Origin: JAWPMT01 sp965601475
GTDB lineage: Bacteria; Bacteroidota; Bacteroidia; Cytophagales; Cyclobacteriaceae
Direction: 5' to 3'
Assembly (NCBI GenBank): GCA_965601475.1
Contig: OZ271832.1
Span: 1,426,001-1,490,000, forward strand
DNA length: 64,000 nucleotides
How positions within the stretch are numbered: position 1 is the stretch's first letter; each line of letters opens with the position of its first letter. The notes beneath the pieces were generated by a model that was given only the letters and a program-made list of their open reading frames with translations, did no database searches and was not told where the DNA came from. Of the stretch, positions 45,438 through 54,669 are shown piece after piece. The position numbers and the translations under genes were made by a program.

Positions 45438-46646
45438 TTACTTGATTCTTACATTGATGATATTGGATTGAGCGATCTCTCCATCCCTTGTGGTGACAAC
45501 AAAACTGTATCTGCCCGGAAGATCCACCTCCACTTCAGTACCCTGGGCAATGACATTGCTTTCCTTGTACCACTCAAAATTTCCCTTAACATTGGAACGT
45601 GCATGCAAGACCCCACTTTCGTCAAAGGTGATTTCCTCACCCTCCAGGATATACAACTTCGGTTTGACAAAAGACTTGACCCGCACATCGATGGGGGTTG
45701 ACAAGAGCACCTGGCCTGCCTGACTAATGGCCTTTACCTGATAGGCACCTGTCTTGTTCACCTCAATATTGGCCTTATTGGAAAACTGTCTACCGTTGTA
45801 ATACCAGTTGAAGGAAACGCCCTTGAGATTGGAGACTGCATGCAATTCACCCGCTCCCTCAAATACCACCGAATCACCTTCAAGGATATTGACCTGGATG
45901 GGTAGTTCGGGCTTCGGACGAAGTATCACTTCTTGCGTTAGTGAGGTAGACTCCCAGGGTACCTGATTCTCGTTGGTGTTGCGAACAACCGTCTCCCGGA
46001 CACGCGCGAAAACCTCATTCAGACCTAGGTCAAAAGTACGGAGGTGGGTAAGCAAAGCATCTGTATACACGCCATTGCGGCCGGTCCCATCTGAAGCCAC
46101 ACGCCCAGGCGCAGTCGCGAAGGAGATGATGGTGCCGGAAGGTGCATCCATCAAGGCAAGTCCATCGCTGGATTCATCGGAGGAGAGCATGGTAAAGGGG
46201 TTGGAACGACAGGCATCCAGGATGATGATATTGGTCTCTGATTTCGCCAGTTTCATATATTGTGTGATGGCATTGGCACTTACACAGGTGCGTCGAACTT
46301 CATTGGCAGACCCTGCAATAGCCTCTACCGGAACAAAGTAATTCTTGCCCAGTAGCTCAATACCGTGGCCTGCATAGTAGAACAGGACTACATCATAGTT
46401 TCTGGCACGCTGCCCAAACTGTCTGATGGCGTCTTTGAATTCATCTCTGGAAACATTGAGGTGGAAATCCACTTCGAAGCCCATGTCCCCCAATAGCCTG
46501 GCGATGTCTGTGGCATCATTGCCAGCGTTTTTTAGCGATTCCAGGTAATCGTATTCAGCATTGCCCACGACAAGGGCAAGTTTGGACTGCGCAAAACCAC
46601 CAAATAGGGTCAAAATGAAGAGGAATGAAAGTAAGGATTGTTTCAT
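45438..46646 (-). CDS. Exported caspase-family (C14) protease with two Ig-like domains
   Basis: I place the start at 46646, where a signal peptide (MKQSLLSFLFILTLFGGFAQ) begins. The caspase domain (about 22-245) opens with KLALVVGNAEYDYLESLKNA and has the catalytic dyad H94 (YYAGHGIE) and C146 (ILDACRSNPF). Two beta-sandwich, Ig-like domains follow (about 255-400: ILEGDSVVFEGAGELHAVSN and ILEGEEITFDESGVLHARSN), which may bind surface ligands. The stop codon TAA is immediately followed by the ATG of the TonB receptor. The signal peptide puts it outside the cytoplasm. Function unknown; a role in processing or inactivating receptor or substrate is only inference. Confidence 0.9.
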   Translation of the reverse strand: MKQSLLSFLFILTLFGGFAQSKLALVVGNAEYDYLESLKNAGNDATDIARLLGDMGFEVDFHLNVSRDEFKDAIRQFGQRARNYDVVLFYYAGHGIELLGKNYFVPVEAIAGSANEVRRTCVSANAITQYMKLAKSETNIIILDACRSNPFTMLSSDESSDGLALMDAPSGTIISFATAPGRVASDGTGRNGVYTDALLTHLRTFDLGLNEVFARVRETVVRNTNENQVPWESTSLTQEVILRPKPELPIQVNILEGDSVVFEGAGELHAVSNLKGVSFNWYYNGRQFSNKANIEVNKTGAYQVKAISQAGQVLLSTPIDVRVKSFVKPKLYILEGEEITFDESGVLHARSNVKGNFEWYKESNVIAQGTEVEVDLPGRYSFVVTTRDGEIAQSNIINVRIK

Positions 46647-46880
46647 GAAAAATCGCAGCAGGACGAATTTCCTTGTAAACAGAAGTGTCACCAAAAATTT
46701 GAGCGGGAAATTTCTCAGTTTTTTGATAGCTCATCAAAGAAGAACTTGCTGAGACCCCCCAAAGAGGCACCCTGGCTGCGAAAAGAGGTAGTGAGACTGA
46801 AATGTTATGTATCCGCCAATTCATCGCACCTGCCAACACCAATCACACAGTTGCTTCAGCCTAATTCCTATCTTTAGGAC

Positions 46881-47525
46881 ATGAAGCTACTTTCGATCTA
46901 CGTAGGCAAACCACGGACGGTCCAGCACAATGGGCAAAGCGTTGACACAGGCATTTATAAGGAAGAGGCACCAGGACCATTGATGGTGCATACACTCAAT
47001 ATTGAAGGTGACCAGCAGGCGGATCTCAAAGTTCACGGAGGTCCCAACAAGGCGGTATATGCCTATCCCTCGGAACACTACGAATTTTGGAGGGATCGTC
47101 GCCCCGACCTGACTTTTCATCCCGGAGTTTTTGGAGAGAATCTCTCCGTTTCGGGATTCAACGAATCAACTGTCTGTATTGGCGATGTTTACCGCATTGG
47201 CAGAGCGGTTCGGGTGCAAGTCACTACTCCCAGAATGCCATGCTTCAAATTGGGTATTAAAATGGGGGACCCCCGTTTTGTTAAGGATTTCATGGACGAA
47301 CGAAAAAACGGATTCTATTTCAAGGTGCTGGAGGAAGGCGAAATTGCGCCCGGAGATAAAATCGAGAAACTCAGTGAGGACGGACATGGACTGAGCATTG
47401 ATGAAGTGATCCAACTTTATACCATTCGCAAGGAAGATGTCCCCTTACTAAAGAAAGCCGTTTCCTCCACAACATTGCCTGAAGACTGGCGGGAGTATTT
47501 TGAAAAGCGTCTCGTGAAGCTGTAA
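46881..47525 (+). CDS. MOSC-domain protein (YiiM-like)
   Basis: The protein has 214 residues. The MOSC domain (about 10-165) shows DLKVHGGPNKAVYAYPSEHY, FGENLSVSG and RMPCFKLGIKMGDPRFVKDF with the conserved Cys. After it comes the short helical domain that YiiM has (LPEDWREYFEKRL). YiiM-type MOSC proteins reduce N-hydroxylated compounds with the molybdenum cofactor. The gene stands alone between two divergent or convergent units; the neighbour to the right (cyclase) ends 2 bases after it. Confidence 0.88.
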   Translation: MKLLSIYVGKPRTVQHNGQSVDTGIYKEEAPGPLMVHTLNIEGDQQADLKVHGGPNKAVYAYPSEHYEFWRDRRPDLTFHPGVFGENLSVSGFNESTVCIGDVYRIGRAVRVQVTTPRMPCFKLGIKMGDPRFVKDFMDERKNGFYFKVLEEGEIAPGDKIEKLSEDGHGLSIDEVIQLYTIRKEDVPLLKKAVSSTTLPEDWREYFEKRLVKL

Positions 47526-47527
47526 AA

Positions 47528-48664
47528 TCAGTGAGCCAGCACAGGTTTCGCAGGGACTTCAGCCTTTTCGACAATAGCCTTGAGCGGAATGGTATCCTCC
47601 TTCCCACGGAGCTCCACCTCCCCCATCTCTAGCACCTCAAAACCATCAGGTTTTCCACCATATCGCAGGACCCGTTCCGAAACCAGCAGGCCTTGTTCGA
47701 GTTGATTACACAGCCCCTGTATCCTGGCCGCGGTGTTCATGACATCTCCATGAAAGGCAATGGCCCTCCGCAAGGTGCCAATTTCGGCCACGCTCACAGT
47801 GCCGCCATGAAGACCCGCTTTGAAGTAGGGAACGCCCTCGTATTTTGACATGTATCGATCCGACCTGCTTTGAAGCCGGTTTGCGAAGGCGAAATACAGC
47901 TTCACCATGGATTCAACCGATTGAGCACCCTCCCACCTGGTGGTCACCACTACTTCGTCCCCAACATACTGATGAATATCTATGCCCCTATAAGATCGCA
48001 ACACATAATTGAAGTCTTTGAAGCACTCCCGAATGAGCTGGCTGTAAAGGACGTGACCAAGTTTCTCAGCAATGGCTGTGGAGGATCTCAGGTCGATGAA
48101 CATGAACAGGCGATTTTCCAACACGGGCTCACGGTATTTTCCGGTCAGGAAACTGATCACATTGAAGTCCCCGATCTTCCGGTTGGTCTGGATGATGTAG
48201 TTGAGCAAGATGATCTGCAGGGCGATGAAAAACCCAATCATGATGAAAATCCAGGTGACTTCGGAGGTGAAATAGAAGGTATCGAGGATCCCCTGAGGAT
48301 AGTACCCCAGGGCATGGATAATGCTGTAAGTCCCATAGAATATCATCACCAAACCAACCAAATAGCACGAGCTTTTGACCAGGATGAGCCTGCCAAAGCC
48401 CAACCGATCCCAGTGAAATCGATCTGAGAGTTCATTGACAAAGAGAAAGAGCAGGCCCAGAAAGACGCTGGACACCAGACCTTCTATGTACTGAGCTGTG
48501 GAGATAAAGTAGAGAGCCATCTTATCGGTAAGCTGGTCTGGGTCAATTCCCGCATAGTCGAGAAACGCACGAACCCCAAGCAAAGAAAAGGTGGTTACAA
48601 AATTGACAGAGAACACCCAGTACAGGAGGATAAAGAGTGAATTGTACAGTTTCCTTCTAGACAT
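47528..48664 (-). CDS. Membrane adenylate/guanylate cyclase, second of a tandem pair
   Basis: The protein has 378 residues. Four membrane segments (about 8-36, 55-78, 98-118 and 134-158) are followed by a catalytic domain (about 185-355) with metal aspartates D191 (MFIDLRSST) and D236 (HQYVGDEVVV). The cyclase core is of the Cya/class III type, and the membrane part resembles the twin gene upstream; start and stop are 3 bases apart. The product is cAMP or cGMP; the sensed signal is in the membrane part. Confidence 0.9.
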   Translation of the reverse strand: MSRRKLYNSLFILLYWVFSVNFVTTFSLLGVRAFLDYAGIDPDQLTDKMALYFISTAQYIEGLVSSVFLGLLFLFVNELSDRFHWDRLGFGRLILVKSSCYLVGLVMIFYGTYSIIHALGYYPQGILDTFYFTSEVTWIFIMIGFFIALQIILLNYIIQTNRKIGDFNVISFLTGKYREPVLENRLFMFIDLRSSTAIAEKLGHVLYSQLIRECFKDFNYVLRSYRGIDIHQYVGDEVVVTTRWEGAQSVESMVKLYFAFANRLQSRSDRYMSKYEGVPYFKAGLHGGTVSVAEIGTLRRAIAFHGDVMNTAARIQGLCNQLEQGLLVSERVLRYGGKPDGFEVLEMGEVELRGKEDTIPLKAIVEKAEVPAKPVLAH

Positions 48665-48667
48665 ATC

Positions 48668-49789
48668 CTATACCAGGGTTCGTTCTTTTTTTTGAAATGC
48701 TTCCAGCCTGCTGACCGCATGCAGTGTCACGGGCATCGACCGGCCCTTGAGGAATCTTTCTCCCAAATGCCGGACATGGTACTCATCTCCGAGATCCAGA
48801 AATCGCCAAAGGCCCCCGGAAACCAACAAATCCGCATCAAACTTCACACATAGACCCTGAATACGCGAGGTAACATTGAGCACGTCTCCACTGAAAGTGA
48901 TTTCACGCTTCAGCGCTCCAATTTCTCCTGTAACTACTTTCCCAAAATGCAATGCGGCCTTGAATTCCGGAAAGACACCGAACGCAGCAATGAACTCCTT
49001 CTGTTTCATCTTCAAGGCATCTTCCATGGCAAAAAAACACCGGATACAATTGGATCGATGCAATCCGACCTCAAGTGGCCAGGATATGATAATCTCATCC
49101 CCAATGTACTGATACACTTCGCCTACATGATCAATGATGGCATTGGAAAATGCGTCGTAGTAGGCACTGAGAAACTTGAAATATTGGACATGACCCAGCT
49201 TTTCTGCCAGCGTCGTGGATGATTTCATATCGAGAAACATAAATATGCGCTCTTCTTCCTTGGGCCGATGGTATTTCCCTGTAAAGAAATTCATCAAGAC
49301 GGCATGTCCCAGGTTCTCACTGATTGCGGCGTAAACAAGGCATAGAAAGAGTATGAATCCCATTTGTAGCAAGGCGCTGAAGAAAGTGAGGCTCAACAGA
49401 AATTCCCCATATGCCTCCAACACTTCATAATGCCAAATGGGTATGCTATACTCAAGACTGACGGCAATGGGAAAGGTGAAGAGGATAATAGCGAGTGCAC
49501 CTACGACGTACAAGACGAGCTTGTAGATAGTTTTCAGAATAAAGGAATATCCTTTAAAGCGGCCTCGAAAGAAAAATACCTCCACCAAGCCTACCAGTAT
49601 ACCCACGGTGAACGTAGTCACCGAAGCGAAAAGCATCACCGAAGGCGTTGCCGAAATAACCGTATATTCATCCGAAACGAATGAGCCATTCACTGCCACC
49701 TCCACAAGCATAAAAACCCAGTTGCAGGACAGCCAAATCAGTCCGTATGGCAATACACGCGAAATATTCCGTTTGGTCCTCGGTGACAT
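48668..49789 (-). CDS. Membrane adenylate/guanylate cyclase, first of a tandem pair
   Basis: The protein has 373 residues with four to five membrane segments in the first 160 residues and a catalytic domain (about 180-350) with D187 (MFLDMKSST) and D231 (YQYIGDEIIISW). The overall design is the same as the neighbouring gene 47528-48664, and the pair surely arose by duplication, though the sequences have drifted far apart. Both sit in one operon. Confidence 0.9.
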   Translation of the reverse strand: MSPRTKRNISRVLPYGLIWLSCNWVFMLVEVAVNGSFVSDEYTVISATPSVMLFASVTTFTVGILVGLVEVFFFRGRFKGYSFILKTIYKLVLYVVGALAIILFTFPIAVSLEYSIPIWHYEVLEAYGEFLLSLTFFSALLQMGFILFLCLVYAAISENLGHAVLMNFFTGKYHRPKEEERIFMFLDMKSSTTLAEKLGHVQYFKFLSAYYDAFSNAIIDHVGEVYQYIGDEIIISWPLEVGLHRSNCIRCFFAMEDALKMKQKEFIAAFGVFPEFKAALHFGKVVTGEIGALKREITFSGDVLNVTSRIQGLCVKFDADLLVSGGLWRFLDLGDEYHVRHLGERFLKGRSMPVTLHAVSRLEAFQKKERTLV

Positions 49790-49916
49790 CAGGTCTTCAA
49801 ATGCATCTAGTTATTAATTTAAGCAATCTCCGGCGGCAAAGTGCATGATGTGATGGCTAATTCAAAAACCTGTCACGGAAACCTTAGCGCCCTTTTGGAA
49901 TCTTTTAAAGGACTGA

Positions 49917-51050
49917 ATGCTGAACGAAAGTAATATCGTCCAATTCCTGCTGTGGGTGGCCATTGTCCAGGGGATCGTACTCGGCGCTATCCTATTGCTT
50001 TCAAAAAGGCACCGGAATCTCCCCAATACCTATCTGGCGCTGTTTCTTTTCAGCTATGCCCTGAAGCTATTGCTCAACACGGAGGTCATGCCATTCCTGG
50101 GGATTGGTCTCTACGTCATTGCTGTAGCTGTTTTGGCCGTACTCTTCTATTTGTACATCCTTGTCCTCACCAAGGCCCGGCGGACATTCGCTGTCCATCA
50201 CCTGGCACACTTGATTTCACCAGTCCTTCTTGTGGTGATGATTTTTACATTCTCCCGTCAGTGGCCAGGGTTGAACTATGGGGATATCATGAAAGATGAC
50301 TCTGCCCTCCTGGCTTTTTCGGTCATCCAATTCTTCCTCGTCCTGCAGGTGGTATTCTATATGGCCTGTTCCGTTCACCGGTTGGCCCGATACCATAGCT
50401 GGATCCGGGAAAACTTCTACAACCTGAATCAAATCAATCTCCGTTGGCTAACGACCCTCAGTATTTGCTTTCTTGTCATCGTATTGATTTGGGTGATATT
50501 CGGTTACGGAGATATCGCCATACTCATCAAAGTACTCGGCGAACCGCCGATCTTCGTTGCCTATCTTTTTTGGAGCCTTATGTCCCTGGTTGTGCTACTC
50601 ATAGGGTATGCCGGTATAGCAAGGCCAGAGATATTGCTACAGGAAGGCTTCGCCACCAACCTGGAGCAAGCACGAAGTAAGCTAGCCGCCAGCGAAATTG
50701 CTGGCTATGCTAAGAAGCTTGAAAGCATAATGCTACACAGCAAGCCTTACCTGGACCCGACCCTTCGTCTAACGCAGTTGGCCGAGCGAATGGAAGTAAA
50801 TACCAGCATTCTATCGGCAGTCATTAACCAGCATTACCAAAGGAATTTCAACGACTACGTCAATGCATACCGGGTACACGAGGTCCAATTGAGAATGAAG
50901 GATCCTGAGTATGAACAGCTCACCCTACTTGGGCTGGCACTGGAATCGGGGTTCAATTCGAAATCTACCTTCAACGCCGTCTTCAAGAAAACGACAGGTT
51001 TGACGCCCTACGCCTACAAGCAGCGCTTGAGAGACTCCAAAAATCTCTAA
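49917..51050 (+). CDS. AraC-family regulator with N-terminal multi-pass membrane domain
   Basis: The protein has 377 residues. About seven hydrophobic segments (residues 5-230) are followed by a soluble AraC domain (about 270-375): LAERMEVNTSILSAVINQHY and LGLALESGFNSKSTFNAVFK with KTTGLTPYAYKQR. The good ribosome-binding site AAAGGA (49907-49912) supports the ATG at 49917. This membrane-bound regulator type, common in Bacteroidota, senses a membrane or extracellular signal and controls nearby genes. Likely targets are the serine hydrolase gene 72 bases downstream or the cyclase operon upstream. Confidence 0.9.
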   Translation: MLNESNIVQFLLWVAIVQGIVLGAILLLSKRHRNLPNTYLALFLFSYALKLLLNTEVMPFLGIGLYVIAVAVLAVLFYLYILVLTKARRTFAVHHLAHLISPVLLVVMIFTFSRQWPGLNYGDIMKDDSALLAFSVIQFFLVLQVVFYMACSVHRLARYHSWIRENFYNLNQINLRWLTTLSICFLVIVLIWVIFGYGDIAILIKVLGEPPIFVAYLFWSLMSLVVLLIGYAGIARPEILLQEGFATNLEQARSKLAASEIAGYAKKLESIMLHSKPYLDPTLRLTQLAERMEVNTSILSAVINQHYQRNFNDYVNAYRVHEVQLRMKDPEYEQLTLLGLALESGFNSKSTFNAVFKKTTGLTPYAYKQRLRDSKNL

Positions 51051-51122
51051 TCAATACCTCCGAGATCATAATCCTGCACGCTTTGGTGCCCGAAAACCTT
51101 CTTCATTGTCAAAAAACTCAAA

Positions 51123-52214
51123 ATGAAAAAGACAATGAAAATGATGACCCTGCTGCTCATTGCACCAGTAGTCGCCTTGACCCAGCCCAAGACAAATGGA
51201 CTAACTGTTGGCCCTGCTGCCAACAATTTGGACACCACTTTTACCAACCAGCTGGTAGCTGCCATCAATGCGGGCAACTACCCTAATACCCATAGTGTGC
51301 TCATACTCAAGAACGACCGTCTGGTGTTTGAAGAGTACTTTGATGGCTTTGAGGCGAAACACCTGCATTCCATAAGGTCAATTACCAAAGGCATAACAGC
51401 AATGCTCCTGGGGATAGCATTGGACCAAGGCCAAATCGCGTCAGTGGACGATATCATCTGGAAGTACCTGCCAGACCACAAGCACCTGAGGAATGAGGCT
51501 AATCAAGGGGTGACCATTCACCACCTCCTGACCATGACCCCTGGTTGGGCATGGAATGAATCCGATGTTTCGTACAACGATGAGGAAAACGACGAAAATC
51601 GGATGTATGCTGATGGTCGTTGGGTGGATTTTACACTGGAGAAGCCCATGACGGCCGAACCTGGCACTACCTTTCGCTATAGCGGAGGAACGACAAATGT
51701 CCTTGCCATGGTCATCCAAAATGCCGTAGGAGAAAGGCTGGACAAGTTTGCGCGTAAACACCTCTTTAAACCATTGAACATCAAGAAATATGAATGGCAT
51801 CTCGATGAGGAGAAACAACTCGTTTCTGCCAACGCAGGTCTGGAGCTCACACCCCGAGATATGGTCAAAGTAGGTCAATTGTTGCTCAATGGTGGCATAT
51901 GGGAAGGCAGGCAGGTGATCGGCAGCGAGTACATCGATCAGCTATCCATGCAGCAAACGGACGGTGGGCCCATGGGACCCTTTCTTTTGGACTACGGATA
52001 TATGGTCCTGGTCATTAGAAAGGGACCCGATTTCATGCCTGGACTAACAGGGTTCGCGTCCACAGGTAACGGAGGTCAGATCATTTGGGTCTTACCTCAT
52101 GAGGATGCGGTCATCGTCATGACCGGGGGTAACTACAATTCGGAGCTTTCGCAACTGCAGCCCATTGAATTAGCAATCAAATACATCTATCCAGCACTTG
52201 CGAGCAAACCGTGA
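51123..52214 (+). CDS. Exported serine hydrolase (beta-lactamase class C / penicillin-binding-like)
   Basis: The protein has 363 residues with a signal peptide (MKKTMKMMTLLLIAPVVA). The class C beta-lactamase-type motifs are the SxxK box S86-I-T-K89 (IRSITKG) and the Y186-S-G box (FRYSGGTTN), where the usual Asn is Gly. A late TGNGGQ segment stands where the KTG box is expected. Such proteins hydrolyse esters, amides or D-amino-acid peptides; without the full third box lactamase activity is doubtful. It follows the AraC membrane regulator by 72 bases. Confidence 0.88.
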   Translation: MKKTMKMMTLLLIAPVVALTQPKTNGLTVGPAANNLDTTFTNQLVAAINAGNYPNTHSVLILKNDRLVFEEYFDGFEAKHLHSIRSITKGITAMLLGIALDQGQIASVDDIIWKYLPDHKHLRNEANQGVTIHHLLTMTPGWAWNESDVSYNDEENDENRMYADGRWVDFTLEKPMTAEPGTTFRYSGGTTNVLAMVIQNAVGERLDKFARKHLFKPLNIKKYEWHLDEEKQLVSANAGLELTPRDMVKVGQLLLNGGIWEGRQVIGSEYIDQLSMQQTDGGPMGPFLLDYGYMVLVIRKGPDFMPGLTGFASTGNGGQIIWVLPHEDAVIVMTGGNYNSELSQLQPIELAIKYIYPALASKP

Positions 52215-52263
52215 GAAGGGTATTCATCATGTTTGAGAACTCGGTGGACGATGAACGAGGTAC

Positions 52264-54669
52264 TTAGAACCTTATTCCCGCGGACAGGTAAAAGCTGCGA
52301 ATTGTAGCTGGAATGATGCCAGGGCCAGGATAGCTTTCAGCACGACGGGTGAAGTATGCTTCATTGGTCAGGTTGTTGACGCCCATCGTCACCTTGTAGC
52401 GACCCGGCTGGTATTCCAGAGAAACGTCCATCACGTGGTAAGAGGGGATCAGTCCCGTGAGCGCATTGGGGTTCGCCCTTGAGTTGGTTGCATCCGCGAA
52501 CTGATCGCCCAGGTAGGAGAACTGATAGGACGCTTTGAGGTCTTTCCAGCGGTAATTCAGCCCTGAACGGAACATCAGGGTGGGTACGTATTCGACGTTG
52601 TTGCCTTTGACGGATGTATCCTCGGACCTCACGTAGGTTGCATCGATTATTGAGAGATTGCTGAAAAATGATAGTCGCGAATCTTTCGGAGCTTTATCCA
52701 ACAACTTGAACAGGTCTGCTTCCAGAAAAGCCTCCAGACCAATATGCCTTGAATCTCCCACATTGGTACGTAAGATCACACTGCTTTCGGGTACAAGCAA
52801 CACGCCGATCCGCTCATTGTATTGCAGATAAAACAGACTGATATCAGTCGTTAGCCAGTCAAATAGATTTCCACGAATACCGATGTCTGCGTTAAAACCT
52901 CTTTCATCGGTGATGAGACTATCCAGGGTGAAGTTGGGATTGTTGAGACGTAAATCACTGAAAGTCACCGAACGGAAGTTCTCCGAGAAGTTCGCATAGA
53001 GGTTGAGCTCCTCATTGAGATAGTAGCTGGCTCCCAGACCAAAAAGTACGAAGGAACGTGGAATGGATCGCTCTTCTTCAAAGACATTCTCTACCTGAAT
53101 GTTCCCAGCAAAATCGGGAACACGTTGTTTCCAGGTACCCTCAGAATCGGTACGTATATGTTCAAACCTTACTCCCGGAGTCACACTGAATTGTTCGGAA
53201 AGATTGAGGACGTTCTCGGCGAAGACTGCGTAGTTTCGGCTGGGAAATTCATAATCAAAATCCTCAGGGTCCTCCGGGTTGATGAACCGGAAATCACCAT
53301 CGGCATTGGATGTACTAAGACCCTGTTTTCGGTCTGTAAGGCCACTGTAAAAACGGCCGCCCAGGACCAGGGCGGATTGCCGGCCAGAAAAGTTGAAATA
53401 GTGCAAGAGCCGCCCCTCAGATCCGAAATTGGTAAATTGATCATTGATCAAGGTTCGGTTCTCATTGGGATCGTCCGGTTGGGCAATCCTATCCAGGTTG
53501 CCAAGGGCATCTCTACCGGAGAAGAGTGCGAAGTTCCGCAGGTTGAACTTAGTCTTCGGAGACAACCTGTAATCCATGGTTGCTGCTAACAAATTCCACG
53601 ATACCTGAAACCAGTTGCGCCCCCGCCTTGAGGATTTCAGATTCCCGGATTCAAAATCCCCATCGGTCAAACCTCCGGGTTGCTGGGCCTGATAGTCCAT
53701 GAATGAGTATTCGAAGCCGAGATCGAGCTTGTCCGTTGGCTTGTATCCGAGACGAGCAAAAGCCAGGTGGGAGTCAAAACCTGAGTTGTCCCGCCAGCCA
53801 TCGCCCTGGCGATACTGGTAGTAGCTGTAATAATCAAGTTTATTCTGCCGTCCACCGACGCTGACGAAGCTGTTGAGTAAGCCGAAAGAACCCACAGCCT
53901 GTTCCAGGTTCACTTCTACAGGCTTGTCTGGCGCTTCTTTGATCCTGAAATTGAGCATGCCACCGAACTGCGTTCCGTACTGAAGGGAAGCTGCTCCCCG
54001 CACAATTTCAATGCGATCCACCGCCTGGGTCGCTGGCAAGTAGTAGCTCTCCGGATAACCCAATGCATCGGCGCTCATGTCGTATCCGTTTTGCCGGGTA
54101 TTGAAATTGGCCGTACGACTGGGACCCAAGCCTCTGGCGGCAATGTCTAATTGGAGGCCTGCAAAATCACTCTCCCAAATATTCAGCCCCGGAACCTTAG
54201 CAAACACCTGCCGCGCATTGTTGGACACCTTATTGGCCGCAACATCATCCAACACAATAAGCTCATTCTTTTTGGCTTCATAGATCCCAAAACCATCGAC
54301 AGCCCGGAGTCTGGAAATGCCTATGGTCTGAGTACCTACATCCGTGACCTCTACTTCCGCAAGGTCCTGGGTGAGCTGGACGAGACTGAAATTGACTCGG
54401 GTATCTCCCGTAACCCGCACTTCTGTGGTTCTCGGCTCCATGCCTATGGCAAAGGCCTTGAGCACATAAGTGCCCGGATTCACCATCAATTCATAGCTTC
54501 CTGATGCGTCGGGACTCACACGAAGTTTCAAGGAGGGTATGAACACGACGGGATCCACAAGGGCTTCATCGGACTTGCTGTCTACCTTCCCAAAAATCTT
54601 GTGAGACTGGGCCCAAACCTGTGTACAGCAACAGGTAAAAAATACCGCTATGATTAACCAGCTCTTCAT
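52264..54669 (-). CDS. TonB-dependent receptor of the DUF4856/imelysin/HTTM operon
   Basis: I place the start at 54669, which overlaps the stop of the HTTM gene (ATGA) and begins a signal peptide. The protein (801 residues) has a carboxypeptidase-like domain (KIFGKVDSKSDEALVDPVVF), a plug (about 115-240; LNIWESDFAGLQLDIAARGL, DRIEIVRGAASLQYGTQFGG) and a barrel ending in FYLSAGIRF. It resembles FecA/CirA-like metal or siderophore receptors. The operon begins with a Fur-like box at 58383, so iron uptake is likely; the ligand is unknown. Confidence 0.92.
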   Translation of the reverse strand: MKSWLIIAVFFTCCCTQVWAQSHKIFGKVDSKSDEALVDPVVFIPSLKLRVSPDASGSYELMVNPGTYVLKAFAIGMEPRTTEVRVTGDTRVNFSLVQLTQDLAEVEVTDVGTQTIGISRLRAVDGFGIYEAKKNELIVLDDVAANKVSNNARQVFAKVPGLNIWESDFAGLQLDIAARGLGPSRTANFNTRQNGYDMSADALGYPESYYLPATQAVDRIEIVRGAASLQYGTQFGGMLNFRIKEAPDKPVEVNLEQAVGSFGLLNSFVSVGGRQNKLDYYSYYQYRQGDGWRDNSGFDSHLAFARLGYKPTDKLDLGFEYSFMDYQAQQPGGLTDGDFESGNLKSSRRGRNWFQVSWNLLAATMDYRLSPKTKFNLRNFALFSGRDALGNLDRIAQPDDPNENRTLINDQFTNFGSEGRLLHYFNFSGRQSALVLGGRFYSGLTDRKQGLSTSNADGDFRFINPEDPEDFDYEFPSRNYAVFAENVLNLSEQFSVTPGVRFEHIRTDSEGTWKQRVPDFAGNIQVENVFEEERSIPRSFVLFGLGASYYLNEELNLYANFSENFRSVTFSDLRLNNPNFTLDSLITDERGFNADIGIRGNLFDWLTTDISLFYLQYNERIGVLLVPESSVILRTNVGDSRHIGLEAFLEADLFKLLDKAPKDSRLSFFSNLSIIDATYVRSEDTSVKGNNVEYVPTLMFRSGLNYRWKDLKASYQFSYLGDQFADATNSRANPNALTGLIPSYHVMDVSLEYQPGRYKVTMGVNNLTNEAYFTRRAESYPGPGIIPATIRSFYLSAGIRF

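Noticed and set aside
45438..46646. Caspase as part of a CBASS or Type III CRISPR-like defence island
   Set aside because: No cyclic-nucleotide sensor, STAND or CRISPR gene is adjacent, and the protein is exported.
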